DNA from: Gammaproteobacteria bacterium
GTDB taxonomy: Bacteria; Pseudomonadota; Gammaproteobacteria; Chromatiales; Chromatiaceae
Length of the DNA stretch: 44,502 bases
Assembly: GCA_020445415.1 (NCBI GenBank)
Contig: JAGRGP010000021.1
Coordinates: forward strand, 1-44,502
Direction of reading: 5' to 3'
The notes below the pieces were generated by a model. The model had not been told where the DNA came from and made no database searches. It worked only from the letters and a program-made list of their open reading frames with translations. Position numbers and translations under genes: made by a program. This document shows positions 27,977 through 35,584 of this stretch, in pieces (positions within the stretch are counted from its first letter, which is position 1; the number at the start of each line of letters is the position of its first letter).

Positions 27977-28705
27977 CTATACGCGGCTGATCTCGTGTTG
28001 CCGGCTAATCAATCGGTATACCGGATCTTTAGTGCCTGCTAAGTGCGCCGTGAGTTTAAGAAATAGCTCGGCAGTTGCCATGGCGTCTCCATAAGCGGTA
28101 TGCCGGTTCCGTATCTTGATTCTGGTGTATTCCGCAACCCTGTCCAGACTGTGTTGCCCTGTCCTTCCGGTCATTGCCAGGTAGAGCAGCATAGTGTCCA
28201 GCCAAGGGTGCTTGAGGTGGCAGAGCAGTTCCCGTTGGAGGATTTTGTTGAGAAACCGGATGTCGAACCCAATATGATGGCCCACGATGACGCTTTCACC
28301 GATGAACTCGGCGATATCAAGTAGCACTTCTTCGATGACGGGAGCGTCCTTGACTGCATCATCGGTGATATTGTGCAGCCGTGTCGACTCGGCGGGGATG
28401 GTGCGTCCGGGGTTAATTAGCGTGCTCAAACTCCGGTTGGTGATTTTGAGCCCCTCGATTTCCAGCAGGGCAATGGAGCAAATCTCATCTCCACCGTAGG
28501 CACGCAAACCGGTGGTCTCGGTGTCGATAACCACAAAGCGAGTATCCATCAGGCTCTTTTGCGAAAGCCGCTTGGGTTCCATGGACAAGAGCCTGCGCTG
28601 AAGCTCGCGCATATTGGGATCGGCCAGCAGTACACCATTTCGCAGTGTGCGCCTGAATCCCGCCTGGATGCGGGAGATTATCTGTCCAAATTCTTCGTTG
28701 GCCAT
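27977..28705 (-). CDS. DnaQ-fold 3'-5' exonuclease, copy 1
   Basis: The 242-residue product is a DEDDh exonuclease related to the epsilon subunit of DNA polymerase III. Exo I is DTETTGL with D61 and E63, Exo II is GHHIGFDIRFL, and Exo III is HTAYGDAMAT. About 55 residues (ISRIQAGFRRTLRNGVLLADPNMRELQRRL) precede the catalytic domain and are not part of housekeeping DnaQ. The gene begins eight bases after the DUF294 gene and lies upstream of acs. The same gene pair recurs at 41144-43707. Homologous DUF294-exonuclease pairs sit by acs and SSS permeases in Vibrio and Pseudomonas, but the role of the exonuclease there is unknown. It is not expected to be replicative proofreading. Confidence 0.9.
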   Translation of the reverse strand: MANEEFGQIISRIQAGFRRTLRNGVLLADPNMRELQRRLLSMEPKRLSQKSLMDTRFVVIDTETTGLRAYGGDEICSIALLEIEGLKITNRSLSTLINPGRTIPAESTRLHNITDDAVKDAPVIEEVLLDIAEFIGESVIVGHHIGFDIRFLNKILQRELLCHLKHPWLDTMLLYLAMTGRTGQHSLDRVAEYTRIKIRNRHTAYGDAMATAELFLKLTAHLAGTKDPVYRLISRQHEISRV

Positions 28706-28713
28706 ATCAGTCC

Positions 28714-30615
28714 TTAGAATATGTTTGTAGAGTAGTCATCCTCTAGCCGTTCCTGAAAGCGCTTTACCGCGCGCATTGCCATACGCAAGGTACTGCGGCT
28801 TTGTGGGGTGAGTTTTTCCGGGTTGATCAGCTTGTCCAGTTTTTTCCCCCCTTGGGCCTTTTTGATTTGATGGCAGAGTAACAGGTCGAGTAGTTCTTCA
28901 TAAGCCTCCTGTACCGAATCTTTGAAGTCCTCGGAAAGCTTGCCCACGCGCACAAGTGCATTCAGCCGGTCGCTGGTATTCTGCAATGCTATCCCGTTTT
29001 GCAGGGAAAATATGCGCGCCACGTCGATGATGATGCGCAGCCCATTGCGTTTTATGTCGATATGTTGGCCGTCGGGATTCTTGACGGTAAGCAGCTGATT
29101 GAAGATGCCAATGGCCGGTCGACCTTCGAAGTCGTGGTCAGACATCTTCTTGAGCAACAATTGGCTTTGTTTGACTTCGGAAATGGCATGACGCCGCAAA
29201 TCCGAAGTGAGCGCATCATTGCCGTACAGCGTGTCGAAGTCGAATAAAATATTGGCCCAACGGGCTGATTTTTCGGTTGGTTTACGGGCCACGTTGGAAA
29301 TTTGCTGCTTCCACTGGGATAGCGTCTTACGGAACAGTGGGTTGCGGGCCATTATGTCACCCGGGCAGAGCATATATCCCACCCGGTCTAAGTTTCTATT
29401 GATTTTACGGCAGAAACGATCGAACCATTCCTCCACCCTGGCGATGTCGGTATCCGGAGTATCCGCGATGATGATGCCGTTGTCCTGGTCCGGGTTGAGT
29501 AGCATCTCCCGGCGCCCGCCCGATCCCATTACGATCAGCGCATAGTCAGCCGGAGGTTGGCCAAACCCCTTGGACTCCATCCACTCGAGCGTCATCTCGA
29601 TGGTGCGCCGCTGGAGCATAAGGTGGGTCTCGCTAAGCAGCCGCACCGCGTCACTGGGGCGGTGGTGGGTTTCCTGAGCATCCACCGCCACTTCGGTCAT
29701 CAGCTGGCTGAGCGAGATCAGTTCCTTTAGGTCCCGGGATTCCTTGATGCGGTTGCTCAGGGTGCTAGGGCGGGAGACCAGCATACGCAGGATATCGGTT
29801 TGGGAGACGACGCCCACCGGATCGGTGCCGTCCACGACGATGAGGTATTTGGCGGAGTGGCGCTTCATGATCTCCTCCGCCTCCCATAACGGGGTATCGG
29901 GGTCCAGGACCCTGGGTATGTCGCAAGCCGCCTCCATGATGCTGTCCTCCGGTGCCGATCCACTGATCAGGGCCGCCCCGGCCAATCCGGCAAAGGTCAA
30001 GACTCCCACCAGTCCATCATGTTCGTTTTTGACGACTAGGCTGCCTATGCGGCGTTCATTCATCAGCAGAAATGCCTCCGCCAACGTGGTCTCGGGGCGA
30101 CAGAAGGCCACCGGATTCTTCATAACCCGGGTGACCGGTTGGGCCAGGGCGCCGGTGGAGATGGTTCGATCGGGACTGCGTTCCCTCAATTTGGCAGCAA
30201 TAACGCGGTTTAGCGCATTGAACAGATCCGGCTGCCCCTCTTCCAGGCTATGCATGGTTTCGGCCTTGGTGCAGAGTACCGTGCATTGGGTAATGGCCTT
30301 TACCTGGGATGAGTAGTCCTGGTTGTCTAGGTAATTGGCCAGTCCGACAAAATCGCCCGGCTGAACGCTGTCTGCCCTACCGTTTGGGCGGCGCATGACC
30401 AGGTCACCGTCGATCAGGGTGTAGACCAGCTCTCGGTAGGGATCCCCCGAGCCAATCAACGTAGCCCCGGCGGGAATTACCAGCAGCTCCGACGACTCGA
30501 CGAGTTTAGTGATCGCTTCGGGCGACACCCCCCGAAAGCTCCGGGTACCGCAGAGGATCTGTTCAACGGTTGGGTTAGGATTGATGTTGGTGTGGTTCAT
30601 GGGCTTTAGGGACAT
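28714..30615 (-). CDS. cNMP-CBS-nucleotidyltransferase (DUF294) protein, copy 1
   Basis: The 633-residue cytosolic protein has a cyclic-nucleotide-binding fold (about 20-135, with LIDGDLVMRR and PGDFVGLANYL), a CBS-domain pair (about 160-285, ending GVVSQTDILRMLV), and a GlnD-like nucleotidyltransferase domain of DUF294 type with GSGGRRE at 364-370 and the metal-binding DQDN at 376-379. A DUF294 C-terminal helical domain follows. The architecture suggests an enzyme that adds or removes a nucleotide on a protein partner in response to adenine nucleotide ligands. The target is not known. The gene is upstream of a coupled exonuclease gene. Its start region is divergent from the 58-residue membrane protein at 30687. 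Confidence 0.9.
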   Translation of the reverse strand: MSLKPMNHTNINPNPTVEQILCGTRSFRGVSPEAITKLVESSELLVIPAGATLIGSGDPYRELVYTLIDGDLVMRRPNGRADSVQPGDFVGLANYLDNQDYSSQVKAITQCTVLCTKAETMHSLEEGQPDLFNALNRVIAAKLRERSPDRTISTGALAQPVTRVMKNPVAFCRPETTLAEAFLLMNERRIGSLVVKNEHDGLVGVLTFAGLAGAALISGSAPEDSIMEAACDIPRVLDPDTPLWEAEEIMKRHSAKYLIVVDGTDPVGVVSQTDILRMLVSRPSTLSNRIKESRDLKELISLSQLMTEVAVDAQETHHRPSDAVRLLSETHLMLQRRTIEMTLEWMESKGFGQPPADYALIVMGSGGRREMLLNPDQDNGIIIADTPDTDIARVEEWFDRFCRKINRNLDRVGYMLCPGDIMARNPLFRKTLSQWKQQISNVARKPTEKSARWANILFDFDTLYGNDALTSDLRRHAISEVKQSQLLLKKMSDHDFEGRPAIGIFNQLLTVKNPDGQHIDIKRNGLRIIIDVARIFSLQNGIALQNTSDRLNALVRVGKLSEDFKDSVQEAYEELLDLLLCHQIKKAQGGKKLDKLINPEKLTPQSRSTLRMAMRAVKRFQERLEDDYSTNIF

Positions 30616-30686
30616 CGATGTGATGGTGCTGAAAAGAGGTAGCTGCTATTTTCCAGAGCCAGGTTATTCATCGTTTTGGAGGGGCA

Positions 30687-30863
30687 ATGAGCGGATCCTT
30701 GATCGATTGGGCCTTTTTGCTGGTAACCGGATTCATTAGTTATCATGCCTTGACCCACCGTAACGAGGATGGGGAAAACGATATCGGCCACCTGTTATTC
30801 GGGGCGATCGCATTGTTATTTTTCTTTAGGGTTTTGATGGTAGACATACTCAAAGTACTCTAG
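30687..30863 (+). CDS. Small two-span membrane protein (58 residues)
   Basis: This short gene is easily missed. ATG at 30687 follows GGAGG with four bases between, and the frame reads MSGSLIDWAFLLVTGF, a polar linker HRNEDGENDIG, and then LLFGAIALLFFFRVLMVD before TAG at 30861. The two hydrophobic segments of about 16-18 residues suggest a hairpin in the inner membrane, or one strong C-terminal span. It is divergent from the DUF294 gene and convergent with the TPR gene. Function is unknown; position within an acetate-type permease locus suggests a small accessory subunit. Confidence 0.6.
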   Translation: MSGSLIDWAFLLVTGFISYHALTHRNEDGENDIGHLLFGAIALLFFFRVLMVDILKVL

Positions 30864-30959
30864 GCCGGCAGTGCCGCCTCTGAAGTGCCGGGCAGCTGGC
30901 ACCGGCATTATGGCGGGTATTGTTCGCGAGGTCATGAGTGACAGGTAATCTGCTGTGAT

Positions 30960-31652
30960 CTAGTCCAAGGTATAGCTGCGCTGCCGAACATCTTCGGTGG
31001 GGTTTCGCAGCAACTGCTCGCCCTCCGGCCTGGTCAATTGCTGCCGGATATAGTCCGCACGACTGGCTACCGTAGGTTGCCGTTTTGGCTGGTTTCGTAA
31101 AAAACGGGTCAGCAGCCCAGGTCCTTCAGTGACCTCGGGTGTCAGTTTGATAGCCGTTTCATAGTCTGCAAGTGCACCCCGATAGTCACCCATATGGTCC
31201 TTCAGAATACCCCGGTTGGCATAGGATACCCCGAGAATTTTCTGTCGCAGTTCGCTATCGGGACGTTGCTGCTCCCGGGTTATTGCCTCGTTGTAGCAGG
31301 CGAGGGCTTCCCGGTAACGCTGCTGGGCCTTCCGTTCCCATTCCGTCGAACGGAGCTGTGATTCGGAGTGTTGCTGCAAGCCTTCCAATATTTCGGCGGT
31401 GGCGATATGCATCAATGCCTGGGCCTTTCCTCGGAGTGCCCCCAGATTGTCCGGGGACAGTCGGTAGACTTCTTCAAATGTGGTCAAGGCATCCTGGTAG
31501 TCGCCATCCTCGAGATACCTGAGACCGGCCGCCATCTTCAGGCTCTCCGGGTCCGTGGAGCCGATACCCCAGTCGTATAGACTCCACCCCAGCCAACCTA
31601 GGCTGAGCAGGATCGCCACCTTCATCAGTAGCTGATAGCGGTCATCACCCAT
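30960..31652 (-). CDS. Membrane-anchored TPR protein
   Basis: The 230-residue product has one N-terminal membrane span (residues about 9-29, LMKVAILLSLGWLGWSLYDWGIG) and then TPR-like repeats facing the cytosol or periplasm: GLRYLEDGDYQDALTTFEEVYRLSPDNLGALRGKAQAL, AQQRYREALACYNEAI and GVSYANRGILKDHMGDYRGALADYETAIKLTPE. A basic, proline-containing tail follows (RNQPKRQPTVASRADYIRQQL). It overlaps the 77-residue membrane protein gene upstream by eight bases and so belongs to the permease operon. I recognise no named family; a scaffold role for neighbouring membrane proteins is a guess. Confidence 0.75.
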   Translation of the reverse strand: MGDDRYQLLMKVAILLSLGWLGWSLYDWGIGSTDPESLKMAAGLRYLEDGDYQDALTTFEEVYRLSPDNLGALRGKAQALMHIATAEILEGLQQHSESQLRSTEWERKAQQRYREALACYNEAITREQQRPDSELRQKILGVSYANRGILKDHMGDYRGALADYETAIKLTPEVTEGPGLLTRFLRNQPKRQPTVASRADYIRQQLTRPEGEQLLRNPTEDVRQRSYTLD

Positions 31653-31878
31653 GACGGGGATAGTTTAGCTGCAGATTGAAGAGGAGAGAGAAGGCTGACA
31701 CTAGCAATACCGCCAGAAATCGGGCGCGGGCTCGTTCACCGGTGACTTCCCGTTCGGTGAGTTTTCGTCCCAGCCTGCGCTCTTTACGTCGCACACTCAA
31801 TACCCAGATGAGCTTGCTTACCGGAGCAAACAGCAGCAGCGCAAGCATGGTGGTCCAGATAAGGAAGGCTAGGTTCAT
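31645..31878 (-). CDS. Small two-span membrane protein (77 residues)
   Basis: Residues about 2-26 (LAFLIWTTMLALLLFAPVSKLIWVL) and 53-72 (ARFLAVLLVSAFSLLFNLQL) are hydrophobic, with a highly basic loop between (RRKERRLGRKLTEREVTGERAR) that should be cytosolic. It lies 52 bases downstream of the SSS permease gene and overlaps the TPR gene by eight bases, so it is probably translated from the same message. It does not match DUF4212 or DUF485, the small partners usual for acetate-type SSS permeases, by eye. It may be an independent accessory subunit. Confidence 0.7.
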   Translation of the reverse strand: MNLAFLIWTTMLALLLFAPVSKLIWVLSVRRKERRLGRKLTEREVTGERARARFLAVLLVSAFSLLFNLQLNYPRHG

Positions 31879-31930
31879 GAGGTCGTTACGCTGAGCGCGG
31901 ATTCCGAGGCATGATCCGATCGGCGCGGCC

Positions 31931-33916
31931 TCAGTTTGGCGTATTCAGGTCAAAGCCGATGTCCCCGATATCCTCGTGCAGGGCCTCAACCTCTTTGTGG
32001 GGAACTTTGGAGAGCTGCATCTGGTAAGCCAGAAACCACATCATCAAGACCCCCAAAGCCCACCAAAGTAACTGCCAGGCCCAGATCGAGGGAATCCCAA
32101 AGAGCCAATCGTCCGCGTTGTTGGGATCGCCAAAGATCCAGTTTCCGATTACCGCACCAGGGCCGATACCAAAAAAGAACCAGATCAGTGTGCCGATCCA
32201 GGCAATCGGGATGAGTGGGCGTTTCTCTGGAGGAAGTCCGGCGTGTTCCCGGAGGAAGGTATGGAAGGTCATGCGGTGATCGAGTTCGGTCTGGCTCTGC
32301 GTAAACCGGGAAACGGTGACGGCCAGCAGTAGATTGAACAAGATGCCCCAGCCCGCTGAGTGTATGGTCATGGGCCAGCGTCCCCAGGGCATGAACTGGG
32401 CACCGATCGACTCGGTTAAGGTGACCGCTACCAATCCCGCGATCAATCCCGTCACAATGCCTTGGCGGGTTAGAAAAGGCCACCAGCAGACGGCAATAAG
32501 GGCTGGCCACATCTGGAATCCGTACGCAACCGCCAGGCCACCCAGCAATACCAGGGCGTCGGTGGCGGTGGTTGCCACAGTGAGGGCGCACAGGACGATG
32601 GCAAGAGTGCCCAGCCTGCCGAACAGTTTCTGTTGGGCATGACTGGCGTTGGGCATCAGAAAACGCTTGAGCAGATCCCGAGTTAGCATACCGCCGGCCG
32701 TGGACATATAGGCGGCACCGGTCGATTGCATGGCAGCCAGGGCACAGACTGACAGCAGCCCCACCAGCCAGGGGGCGGTGTCGGAGATCAGGTAGATCAG
32801 TTGTGGGACCAACATGCCCTGGCGGCCCGCTGTATCCATGAGGTCCCGGCCACCCAAACCCTCTTGCATGACGGGGTTTACCAGATTGGGAAAGCTGGCC
32901 ATGAAGTTGGTATCCGCCCCCAGAAAGTGAGAACCGATGCCCTGGATCGCGGTAAAAAAGATGAGGATAAAGCCGATGAGGAATGATGATGCCCACACCT
33001 GCTGGGGCGCGAAGGGCTCGGGGCTCTTGGTGCCGAACGCCCACATGGAGAACGCGGGCGCCGATTGTATCCCCATCAGCGCGAAGAGATAGGTCAGAAC
33101 CATGATTCCGGTCCAGGCGCCTCCCACCGGCGCGGAGTCAGTCCCCAAGCCCATACCAAACTGGATCATTCCCGGGATGGCGATATAGGCGCTGTATCCG
33201 TCTTTCGTCGTGTCACCGAACATCGCTTTGCCGGATAGGGGGTCGACAGTGGTCAGAGCCGTGAGTCCCGCCTTGAGATTACCGAAACCACCAATCGCAT
33301 CGAGAGCGATGAGTCCGATTACTACGATACCGCTGCCCAGCAGTATGGCCTGCGCCGAGTCCACATACGCAACCGCTCTCAGGCCGCCGGAGGAAACGTA
33401 AATGATGACAACCACGGACAGCATCCACATCCCGGCCTCAACGCCCAGCATGCCATCTGTCAGTACATTGAATAGGAAGCCAGAGGCGCGCAGTTGTATG
33501 CCGAGATAGGGGATCGAGAACATGAGCGCAACCAGCACCACCAGGATACGCACGGCGTCGGACTTGAAGTAGTAGGCCATCATCTCGCCCGGAGTGATAA
33601 ACCCGAAGCGTTTGCCGAGCATCCACTGGCGCTTCAAAAAGAGTACACCGGTGAAGGGGATGGTGATCGCGTAGAAGGAGGCGTAGGCGTATTGGAAGCC
33701 GTCTACATAGATAAGCCCCGGGTGGCCGATGAACGTCCATCCCGAGAAGGAGGTGGCGGTAGCCGCGAGGATGAAGACCCACAGCGAGATCTGGCGGCCG
33801 GCAACGAAATAGTCGCTTGCAGTCCTGGACGAGAGGGCGCCTTTGATACCCCAGAAAATGCAATACGTCCAATACAGCAGGACGAATACGAACAGCCAGA
33901 CTACCTTAGCATCCAT
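31931..33916 (-). CDS. Sodium:solute symporter family permease
   Basis: The 661-residue product is an SSS-family transporter with at least 13 hydrophobic segments. Typical features include SDYFVAGRQISLWVFILAATATSFSGWTFIGHPG near the N-terminus, the broken helix region SSGGLRAVAYVDSAQAILL, and LSVCALAAMQSTGAAYMSTAGGMLTRDLLKRFL, which resembles the substrate/sodium site helix of the family. A C-terminal extension with two more spans and an acidic tail follows. Length exceeds that of ActP (549). The substrate is unknown, but linkage to acs and the sensor pair favours a small carboxylate such as acetate. A TATAAT box and a 41-base inverted repeat lie about 180 bases upstream. Confidence 0.9.
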   Translation of the reverse strand: MDAKVVWLFVFVLLYWTYCIFWGIKGALSSRTASDYFVAGRQISLWVFILAATATSFSGWTFIGHPGLIYVDGFQYAYASFYAITIPFTGVLFLKRQWMLGKRFGFITPGEMMAYYFKSDAVRILVVLVALMFSIPYLGIQLRASGFLFNVLTDGMLGVEAGMWMLSVVVIIYVSSGGLRAVAYVDSAQAILLGSGIVVIGLIALDAIGGFGNLKAGLTALTTVDPLSGKAMFGDTTKDGYSAYIAIPGMIQFGMGLGTDSAPVGGAWTGIMVLTYLFALMGIQSAPAFSMWAFGTKSPEPFAPQQVWASSFLIGFILIFFTAIQGIGSHFLGADTNFMASFPNLVNPVMQEGLGGRDLMDTAGRQGMLVPQLIYLISDTAPWLVGLLSVCALAAMQSTGAAYMSTAGGMLTRDLLKRFLMPNASHAQQKLFGRLGTLAIVLCALTVATTATDALVLLGGLAVAYGFQMWPALIAVCWWPFLTRQGIVTGLIAGLVAVTLTESIGAQFMPWGRWPMTIHSAGWGILFNLLLAVTVSRFTQSQTELDHRMTFHTFLREHAGLPPEKRPLIPIAWIGTLIWFFFGIGPGAVIGNWIFGDPNNADDWLFGIPSIWAWQLLWWALGVLMMWFLAYQMQLSKVPHKEVEALHEDIGDIGFDLNTPN

Positions 33917-34099
33917 CGACTATGCTCCCCCAGGAGAATCGGTTTGATCGAGTGCTGGTAAACGGTCCCTACCCATCGAGAGGTCAGTCCCACCGCAGTA
34001 TCCCGTTGATAGCGGGTGCCCGTCTCCCATGGTGTGGGTACCCTTTATCAATACCCGGGAAGGAGTCACAATCGGGTCGGGGTCCGTTTCCTGTCAGCG

Positions 34100-34149
34100 A
34101 TTATACCTCTTAAGAAAATAATTTAGAATCATAACCTTATATTCTTAAG
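34100..34149 (-). promoter_or_regulatory. Promoter overlapped by an inverted repeat, upstream of the SSS permease
   Basis: On the - strand a perfect TATAAT (34105 down to 34100) is immediately preceded by an inverted repeat: CTTAAGAAAATA (34109-34120) against TATATTCTTAAG (34138-34149), 11 of 12 positions complementary, with a 17-base spacer. The weak -35 (TTCTAA) falls inside the repeat. The arrangement suggests an operator controlling the permease operon. A leader of about 180 bases separates it from the permease ATG. Confidence 0.5.
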
Positions 34150-34168
34150 CCTAGTGCAATAGGAAACC

Positions 34169-34194
34169 CGGGGGCGCGTTCGGCATGGCCCCCG
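34169..34194 (-). terminator. Hairpin after the NtrC-type regulator gene
   Basis: CGGGGGC (34169-34175) pairs with GCCCCCG (34188-34194) around a 12-base loop. It lies about 40 bases past the regulator stop, before the permease promoter, and is followed on the - strand by only three T residues. It is a possible terminator separating the two units. Confidence 0.4.
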
Positions 34195-34234
34195 CGAGGC
34201 GTCGTGTCTTTGGTATTTTACCGCCGCGGCGCCT

Positions 34235-35584
34235 TCAGTTTCCCCCCTTGGGCCGGGGAATGCCCAGGCGCTGGCGTTTTTCCCACAATGCCTTGCGGCT
34301 AATGCCCAGCCGTTTCGCAAGCTCGGTCTCGGTGGTCGTGTCCTGGTGCTCGAGCACGAAGCGGCGGAAGTATTCTTCCAGGGAGAGGTCACCGTCGATC
34401 GGCCGTTCCAGGGCTGTCCCCGGCTGTTCACCAGGGCCTTCGATGGCTAGCAGGTCTGCGGTTATTTCGTTGCCGTCACTGAGTATAACCGCTCGCTCCA
34501 TGGCATTCTCCAGCTCTCTTATGTTGCCCGGCCATGGATAGGCCAGAATGCAGTCGAGAGCTGACTGAGTAAGCTTCATGGGAGGGCGGTCAAGTTGTGC
34601 GCACACCTTGTTCAACATAAATGCCGCGAGTTGTGCGATATCCCCACCCCGCTCCCTGAGGGGTGGCAGGGTGAGTTCGACTACCCGTAGCCGGAAATAG
34701 AGGTCGCTCCGAAAGTGCCCTTCTTGAACCAGTTGCTTAAGATCCCGGTGCGTGGCCGCCAGCAGACGAATGTCCACCTGGATCGGATGCTCGGATCCCA
34801 CCCGGCGGATCTCGCCGTTCTGCAATACGCGCAAGAGTCGGGCTTGCGCCGTGAGCGGCAGTTCGCCGATCTCATCCAGAAACAAGGTGGCGTTGTTGGC
34901 GGATTCGATCACTCCGGTGTGGCTGTTCGTGGCTCCGCTAAAGGCTCCCTCTGTATGCCCGAAAAGTTCGGACTCGATCAATTGCTCCGGAATTGATGCA
35001 CAGTTTACGCTAACCAACGTGGCGTTACGGCGATGGCTTTGTTGGTGTAGCGCCCGAGCGACCAGCTCTTTCCCGGTGCCGGATTCACCGAGGATAAGAA
35101 CCGTGGTGTCGGTGGGTGCTACCTTGCGGATACGGTTGCCGAGTTCGATCATTGCCGAGCAGTTCCCGATCATGTCTCCGATGGGCGCGGATTGCGTGTT
35201 ATCGAGCGGAGTGGGCGCGGGTTGTTGCTGCCGCCGCGATTCACCCAGGATGCGTTCGACCAGGGACAGCAATTCATCGTGGTCCAGCGGCTTTGAGATG
35301 TAGTCCACGGCGCCGCGCTTCATGGAGTCCACCGCTGAGCGGACACTGGCATAGCTGGTCATGATCAATACCGGGGTGTCCGGCACCAAGGGGATGATCG
35401 CGGTTCCCGGTGCTCCGGGAAGACGCAAATCGCAGAGTACGAGATCGTAGTTGCGTAGGCGGGGGTCCTGGCTCGCTTGTTCAATGGAATCCGCCTCGTC
35501 CACCCGGTATCCCCGCCGCAAGAAGAGTCGGCGCAGGGCTTGGCGGATAACCGCTTCGTCTTCAATTATCAGAATATGACTCAT
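34235..35584 (-). CDS. cbrB: NtrC-type sigma-54-dependent response regulator, CbrB-like
   Basis: The 449-residue regulator has a receiver domain with phospho-acceptor D52 (LVLCDLRLPGAPG) and K98, a AAA+ domain with Walker A GESGTGKE at 166-173 and Walker B TLFLDEIGEL at 233-242, and a C-terminal Fis-type helix-turn-helix (TETELAKRLGISRKALWEKRQRLG). The receiver (MSHILIIEDE, SYASVRSAVDSMKRGAVDYISKP) is close to Pseudomonas CbrB as I remember it. The sigma-54-contacting loop reads GAFSGA instead of GAFTGA. The ATG at 35584 lies within the 3' end of the sensor gene (23-base overlap). A frame open further upstream adds 28 residues with no receiver homology. Together with the sensor it should activate sigma-54 promoters. 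Confidence 0.9.
   Translation of the reverse strand: MSHILIIEDEAVIRQALRRLFLRRGYRVDEADSIEQASQDPRLRNYDLVLCDLRLPGAPGTAIIPLVPDTPVLIMTSYASVRSAVDSMKRGAVDYISKPLDHDELLSLVERILGESRRQQQPAPTPLDNTQSAPIGDMIGNCSAMIELGNRIRKVAPTDTTVLILGESGTGKELVARALHQQSHRRNATLVSVNCASIPEQLIESELFGHTEGAFSGATNSHTGVIESANNATLFLDEIGELPLTAQARLLRVLQNGEIRRVGSEHPIQVDIRLLAATHRDLKQLVQEGHFRSDLYFRLRVVELTLPPLRERGGDIAQLAAFMLNKVCAQLDRPPMKLTQSALDCILAYPWPGNIRELENAMERAVILSDGNEITADLLAIEGPGEQPGTALERPIDGDLSLEEYFRRFVLEHQDTTTETELAKRLGISRKALWEKRQRLGIPRPKGGN

Noticed and set aside
31645..31878. DUF4212/DUF485 partner of the SSS permease
   Set aside because: Size and two spans fit, but the basic central loop and sequence do not resemble either family, so I left it unnamed.
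31986..33044. 352-codon frame overlapping the SSS permease on the same strand
   Set aside because: It is rich in Pro, His, Arg and Gly and is the out-of-frame shadow of a clear 661-residue permease.
33917..34234. Possible CrcZ-like small RNA after the CbrB-like gene
   Set aside because: In Pseudomonas crcZ follows cbrB, but I see no repeated A-rich CA motifs and no sigma-54 site here, only a sigma-70-like TATAAT and the inverted repeat.
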